DNA of 11,017 bases from Asterionellopsis glacialis. Its lineage: Eukaryota > Bacillariophyta > Plagiogrammaphyceae > Rhaphoneidales > Asterionellopsidaceae. The notes under the pieces were generated by a model. It was not told where the DNA came from and did no database searches. It saw only the letters and a program-made list of their open reading frames with translations. A program made the translations under genes and the position numbers. Position 1 is the first letter of the stretch. Each line of letters begins with the position of its first letter. This document shows, one piece after another, positions 7,221-11,017 of the stretch. The stretch covers positions 1 to 11,017 of the forward strand of contig WKLE02000133.1 in assembly GCA_014885115.2 (NCBI GenBank), written 5' to 3'.

Positions 7221-8655
7221 TTCGCATCAAGGGTCGCTGTCGTCCTTGTCCTTGAGTTACCAGATTCACAACAACGATCTCAACAACACACCCAGTCTCT
7301 TATCTTTCGTCCAATTTTAGTTGCAGAGTGAAATGACCATGACCACACCCAATGTAAGGCATTTGTCTTTCCTACGGGCTTTTAATATGCCCCTGTATTT
7401 TTTAGAGACCCAAGTTAGACTGAAGTTGATATTACCAATGACTATTATATTCGAAGATTAGGGTTAAAGAAATTAATCTGCTGCTTGTTAGATTAGATAT
7501 TATCCTGAAATCCAGAGAGACATATGGTTCAGAGAACAGTCATATGTGATGTACATCATCTGTACACTCCTCACAATTATGACTTTCGAACTTACCTGTA
7601 GGACTTGGAATGCATTGGTTCCAACAAAATACCTGGTACCGGTATTAGATAATACATATTAAATAATATTTGTATCTCAGTACTTTTAGAAAAAATAATT
7701 CCTCTTGTGTAAAAAGGTGTTAGAGAATAGGACTAGATAATTCTTACATGCAATTCTCAACAGGTTTCTATCTTAGAAGGTGTCCAAATATGATACCAAA
7801 CACACAAACAAACAAACTATCTATACTTTATCTTTGGGCCATTTTTGGTGGTTGCATTCTTCGACTAATTTTTTCAACATTGATTCATCATGAGGTGAGT
7901 GGTTTGAAATTCTCTTTCAGTTTTATTTTTCATGAATGCAAACACCTCTATATAATAAGTGTGTGGTTGCTTTTAAAAACTAAACTAAATTTAACATTAC
8001 TTTATGTGTATCTGCATTTTGAACTTTAGTTGGGTCCTTCCTTCTAAAATAGAAGTTATGAATCGCATTTTTTTAAAGCTTGACTGAGATGTTGCTTATT
8101 ACTTCCTACGTTAATCGATAATTTTCCACAGAGTTATTACTAGCTTCGTGAATCTTGCATAGAGCATAGTACATAATGTACAGAACGCACTGGACCAATT
8201 ATTTATATATTGTACGGCTCTTCACTATTTCTTTCATTTCCATCTAGAACTTGAAGAACCCAACCGAACAAGCAAACAAGTCTACAATCAACAACAACAA
8301 CAACAACAACAACAATAATACTATATTGTTTCCCTAATCAAGCATTACTAATAAAACTACCTAAAATTAATATAAATTGTACAGCATTGTTGCCATTTTT
8401 GTTTCCAAAAGAACATCATAAAAATTTTCATCATTTTCATCATCATTTTTGCCAGCTTCTTGCATCTGAAGCCATGACAATGTGTTTAAATAAATTCTTT
8501 AAATCCGTTAATAAACTACCAGTAGCTAATCTACTAATTGGATCTGTGCATCTTTGCGGTTCTGAAACCGGAATCCGGAGGAAAACAGAAAGACTGAGTA
8601 CACCGTATGTTTGTAAATTCATATCATATGAATCTGATGTCAATATCGTACCATG
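7221..8655. other. AT-rich intergenic region upstream of the channel gene
   Basis: No gene is supported. The open frames at 7748-8029 (+), 8387-8701 (+) and 8443-8643 (-) are short, compositionally biased and show no recognisable motif. A 12-bp palindrome, TGATGTACATCA, lies at 7547-7558. A small hairpin (TTGGAA...TTCCAA) lies at 7605-7624, an imperfect AT-rich inverted repeat at about 7648-7676 and a (CAA)9 microsatellite at 8289-8315. The promoter of the channel gene must lie at the left end. The right end may be the 3' non-coding part of the neighbouring retroelement. Confidence 0.6.
8289..8315. repeat. (CAA)9 microsatellite, (TTG)9 on the minus strand
   Basis: Nine perfect CAA units are followed by TAATAATA. 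The repeat lies about 340 bp beyond the end of the retroelement coding remnant in its 3' direction. Simple-sequence tails of this kind occur at the 3' ends of some non-LTR elements, but association with this copy is unproven. Confidence 0.85.
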
Positions 8656-9307
8656 TTATCCATTGTATGATATTCGTATTGCTTGCTTTTCAATTTCTTG
8701 AAGAGCCTGTTGTAAATTGGTCATCCAAGTGTCAAGAGACTTGTAAGTATCACACATCTTATCTTGTATAGTTGTGTTGAAATATACCTCCATTGGATGG
8801 TAGTTGGATATGTTGTGTGGTTGTTGTAGTGTTTTCTGAATTTTTGTCGTAATTTTGTTAGTTTCGCAGCTTCTTCTTCTTCTTTCGTATGTCCATGTAT
8901 ATCTTTATTTCTGAACATCCAAGTTTCATATGAGAGATTGTGTATACTCTTAATTATGTAGTTACTCCAGGTTATTCCGTTCTTCCTTTGTTGATCTAAA
9001 GTAGGATCTTGACTCCTTAGTTGCTGAAGATAAGAGTCCTGTGTCTTGGCCCATTTTAACGATATCCACCCTTTGTGAAAGTGGTGCCACCCTATGTTTG
9101 TCTGCTCTTGTATGGCTTCTCCTCTGAGTAGGTTGTCTGTAATGGTAAAGTTACTCAATGGTGATGGAAAGAATGGCTCTTCACCTTTGGACCAGTTTAG
9201 GAGATTTGTTTGGATACCTTTGACCAGTGGTTTGTATGCAGTGCTTTGTAGAGATTGGTGCATAGGATTATGACTCTTTGTCGATACTCGTGTCGTCGAC
9301 AAATATT

Positions 9308-9364
9308 GGAACAGCGGAAGAGATGTTCACATGTTTCTGCCAGTGGTTGAAGACAGCTTTGACA
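9308..9364 (-). other. CCHC zinc-knuckle remnant of the LINE-like element
   Basis: The spacing C-x2-C-x9-H-x3-C (CQSC...EHLFRC) resembles the zf-RVT-type zinc-binding segment found downstream of RNase H in plant and protist retroelements. It is in the same frame as the RNase H domain. Confidence 0.65.
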
Positions 9365-9639
9365 CCTTTCAATCATATTGGTGGATTAGTATTTGGTGCA
9401 GCATCCCACAGGTAGCCATTCATTGACAAATTGGTGAAGAAATCTTGGAACTCCCGGACCAGCCTGTTTCTGGGCTGTGTCATATGCAGCCCAATCAATC
9501 ATATACCATGTATCATTGTCCCAGTTGTATTTTGTGTTTCTATATGTCTTTAATGGTTCAAGATATATGGACTATTCAATTCTAGATTTCATGTTTGAAG
9601 TCACTCTGCTACTGCCCAGTTTCAATGATATGATCGTTG

Positions 9640-10190
9640 TATCAAAGGGCGCTATGGTATCTTGGCTTGGTATACACTCTGAGTATGCGTAGTCTGCCAA
9701 TTCATCGACAGCAATGTTACGTTGGACCTTATGGGTTAATGGTTCCTTTGACATTGTTGAGTCTTGGTGACCTTTTACCCATGTCTAAGATGTTTTAAAT
9801 GGTGCCTTCTTGATAATATGTCTAAGTTGATATTCAACATCATAATCTGGCGAGAGAAATCTGCTCGTGCCACTAAGAGTGTGTTTGGTGGTGTTTGTCT
9901 TATTTACGCATTCAATGTTGTCACATATTGAGTGAACCTCAGTTGTGCTAGTGGTGATCAATTAGTATTGACAAATTTGGTAGAGGAATTTGTGGGCAGA
10001 AGTCATACCATACAGTTCAGTTCTGTGGGATGTCATCGTGAAACTGTGTCCATGTACAGGTCCCATGCCCTCTGATATAGTCTTATGGTCTTGGGTTTCT
10101 ATGATCCATGCAAATGTTCCAGCTTTATCCTTTTTGGATCCGTCAGTTGCTATGGTGAAGGTTGTGCCTGTTCTGATCAGTAATGCAATC
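9640..10190 (-). other. RNase H domain remnant of the LINE-like element
   Basis: The domain degrades the RNA strand of RNA/DNA hybrids in the family. It begins near the strand containing TIATDGSKKDKAGTFAWII and ends after the helix NIAVDELADYAYSE. All four acidic active-site positions can be read in one frame, despite TAA at 9964-9962 and TAG at 9787-9785. The motif TWVKGHQD precedes the last Asp, as in cellular and retroelement RNases H. Confidence 0.8.
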
Positions 10191-11017
10191 TCCGAAGGAT
10201 CTATCGGTGTTGTGGTATATTTTAGGAGTTGGTACACTGCTTCATCTAGATTCTGTATGTGGTCATGGAAAGTGGCATGCTTTTGCTGTGGCGTCAGTAG
10301 TGTATATTGGTCCTGATGGTCTCATATATACCATCCTGTGTGTTCTGTGATATCAACGGGAATTGTGATGTTGGGGGGAATGAAGTATTGATATTAGCTT
10401 TGTGGTATTTAGTACTTCTTGATGAGAATGGAAGGTACTTCGAGTATATATTTGGATTGGATATATCGCTTTGGATGTAGAGAACATTAGTAGTGGGGTC
10501 CACTACCAAGTAGTAATATATTTTTGGAGTCTTAAACCAATGGCCAAGTGGCTGTTTGAGTTCGTATTCTTTAGATTTGGGTATGACAAGAGTATCCCAA
10601 ATGACTTTTCTCCAAAGTTTCCAGCATTTGTTTGATGGATATTGCTGTCTTGGCCAGTTGTATGATGTTGGCAATTGATGACAATTTCCTGTTATCATGT
10701 GTGACCTGAGATAGGTGCCATTAGTTTGAGAGATGTCAGATACTGTGAGGACTCTGAGCCATAGTCTAAAAGCATTGAGATGTCAAAGTTTGGTAGTAGA
10801 CGTGGTCCAGGAATTGAAGATATCCATCAGAAGCAAGTCATGTTGTCGTAGAGGACCTAGAGTCCAGGCGGAGGGTATTTCAATGCTCCCATTGATAGTT
10901 GAGAGAAATCCACAGATGGTTATGAACCAGCATGGTGGTAGATATGAAAGTTTCATATTGACAAACTGACTTGTCCCTGCCAGTAGTTGTAGTTGTTCTA
11001 GGATACCATGCTCTTGA

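Larger units (their letters stand above)
8656..11017 (-). pseudogene. Decayed reverse-transcriptase-type (LINE-like) element, RNase H to C-terminus, truncated by window edge
   Basis: Read from the right edge leftward, one long degraded protein can be followed through three frames. From 11016 to about 10297 comes a linker region with motifs RQHDLLLMDIF, LRVLTVSDIS and KQPLGHWFK, of the sort found after the RT domain in such elements. Next is RNase H, with Asp (TIATDGS, codon 10144-10142), Glu (HRTELYG, 10018-10016), Asp (ICDNIE, 9922-9920) and Asp (AVDELAD, 9706-9704) all retained. A zinc knuckle follows, C-x2-C-x9-H-x3-C, at 9364-9308. The C-terminal tail has TNIGWHHFHKGWISLKW and ETWMFRNKDIHGH, ending at TAA 8658-8656. 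In-frame stops are TGA 10785, TAA 9964, TAG 9787, TAG 9574 and TAA 9388 (first bases). Frame changes occur near 10297-10320, 9240-9300 and 8755-8775. The RT domain would lie right of the window. The element type (non-LTR with RNase H) is inferred from domain order. Confidence 0.8.

Noticed and set aside
6958..7320. Plus-strand frames opposite the first exon of the channel gene
   Set aside because: They are antisense to a strongly supported coding exon, and their products show no family features.
7748..8029. 93-residue plus-strand frame with hydrophobic stretches
   Set aside because: Hydrophobicity follows from T-rich codons. There is no motif, no good start context and no neighbour to support a gene.
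8387..8701. Overlapping frames on both strands at 8387-8701 (+) and 8443-8643 (-)
   Set aside because: Neither shows a domain, and the right part overlaps the tail of the decayed retroelement on the minus strand, which explains the open frame better.
9990..10316. 108-residue plus-strand frame
   Set aside because: It is antisense to the RNase H region of the retroelement remnant.
1..11017. CRISPR arrays, tRNA or rRNA genes, bacterial-type operons
   Set aside because: No regularly spaced repeats, no tRNA TPC-arm motif in a cloverleaf context, and no conserved rRNA segments were seen on reading both strands.

Overview
The window looks like nuclear DNA of a diatom or a close stramenopile relative. 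This rests on three observations: short GT-AG introns of about 90-105 nt, a Ty1/copia retroelement of the type abundant in diatom genomes, and a second degenerate reverse-transcriptase-type element with an RNase H domain and a zinc knuckle. It is an inference, and the species cannot be named from the sequence alone. No CRISPR array, bacterial operon, rRNA or tRNA was seen.

Layout from left to right. (1) 1-1592 (+): the 3' half of a copia pol gene (reverse transcriptase and RNase H), broken by three stop codons and one frameshift. It is followed by a polypurine tract at 1607-1615 and the start of a 3' LTR at about 1616. (2) About 1874-2562: AT-rich non-coding DNA with a CTGT microsatellite and homopolymer T runs, which must contain the promoter and leader of the next gene. 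(3) 2563-3855 (+): an intact, intronless gene for an FG nucleoporin of the Nup54/Nup57 type. (4) 3856-4055: a 200-bp convergent spacer. (5) 4056-7187 (-): an intact five-exon gene for a CSC1/OSCA/TMEM63-family (DUF221) membrane channel of 915 residues. All four introns are phase 0. (6) 7188-8655: AT-rich non-coding DNA with a CRE-like palindrome next to the channel gene's start codon, other small palindromes and a (CAA)9 microsatellite. (7) 8656 to the right edge (-): a decayed retroelement whose translation shows a conserved linker domain, an RNase H domain, a zinc knuckle and a C-terminal tail, with at least five in-frame stops and three frameshifts. Its reverse transcriptase lies outside the window.

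The two live genes are functionally unrelated: one codes for a nuclear pore channel subunit, the other for a predicted osmo-/mechanosensitive cation channel. They form a convergent pair bracketed by two dead retroelements in opposite orientation. I see no evidence for a novel multi-gene system. The points most worth a second look are the coherent domain order and retained catalytic residues of the right-hand element, the ACGTCG palindrome in the channel gene's leader, and the AP/G-rich FG repeat of the nucleoporin.
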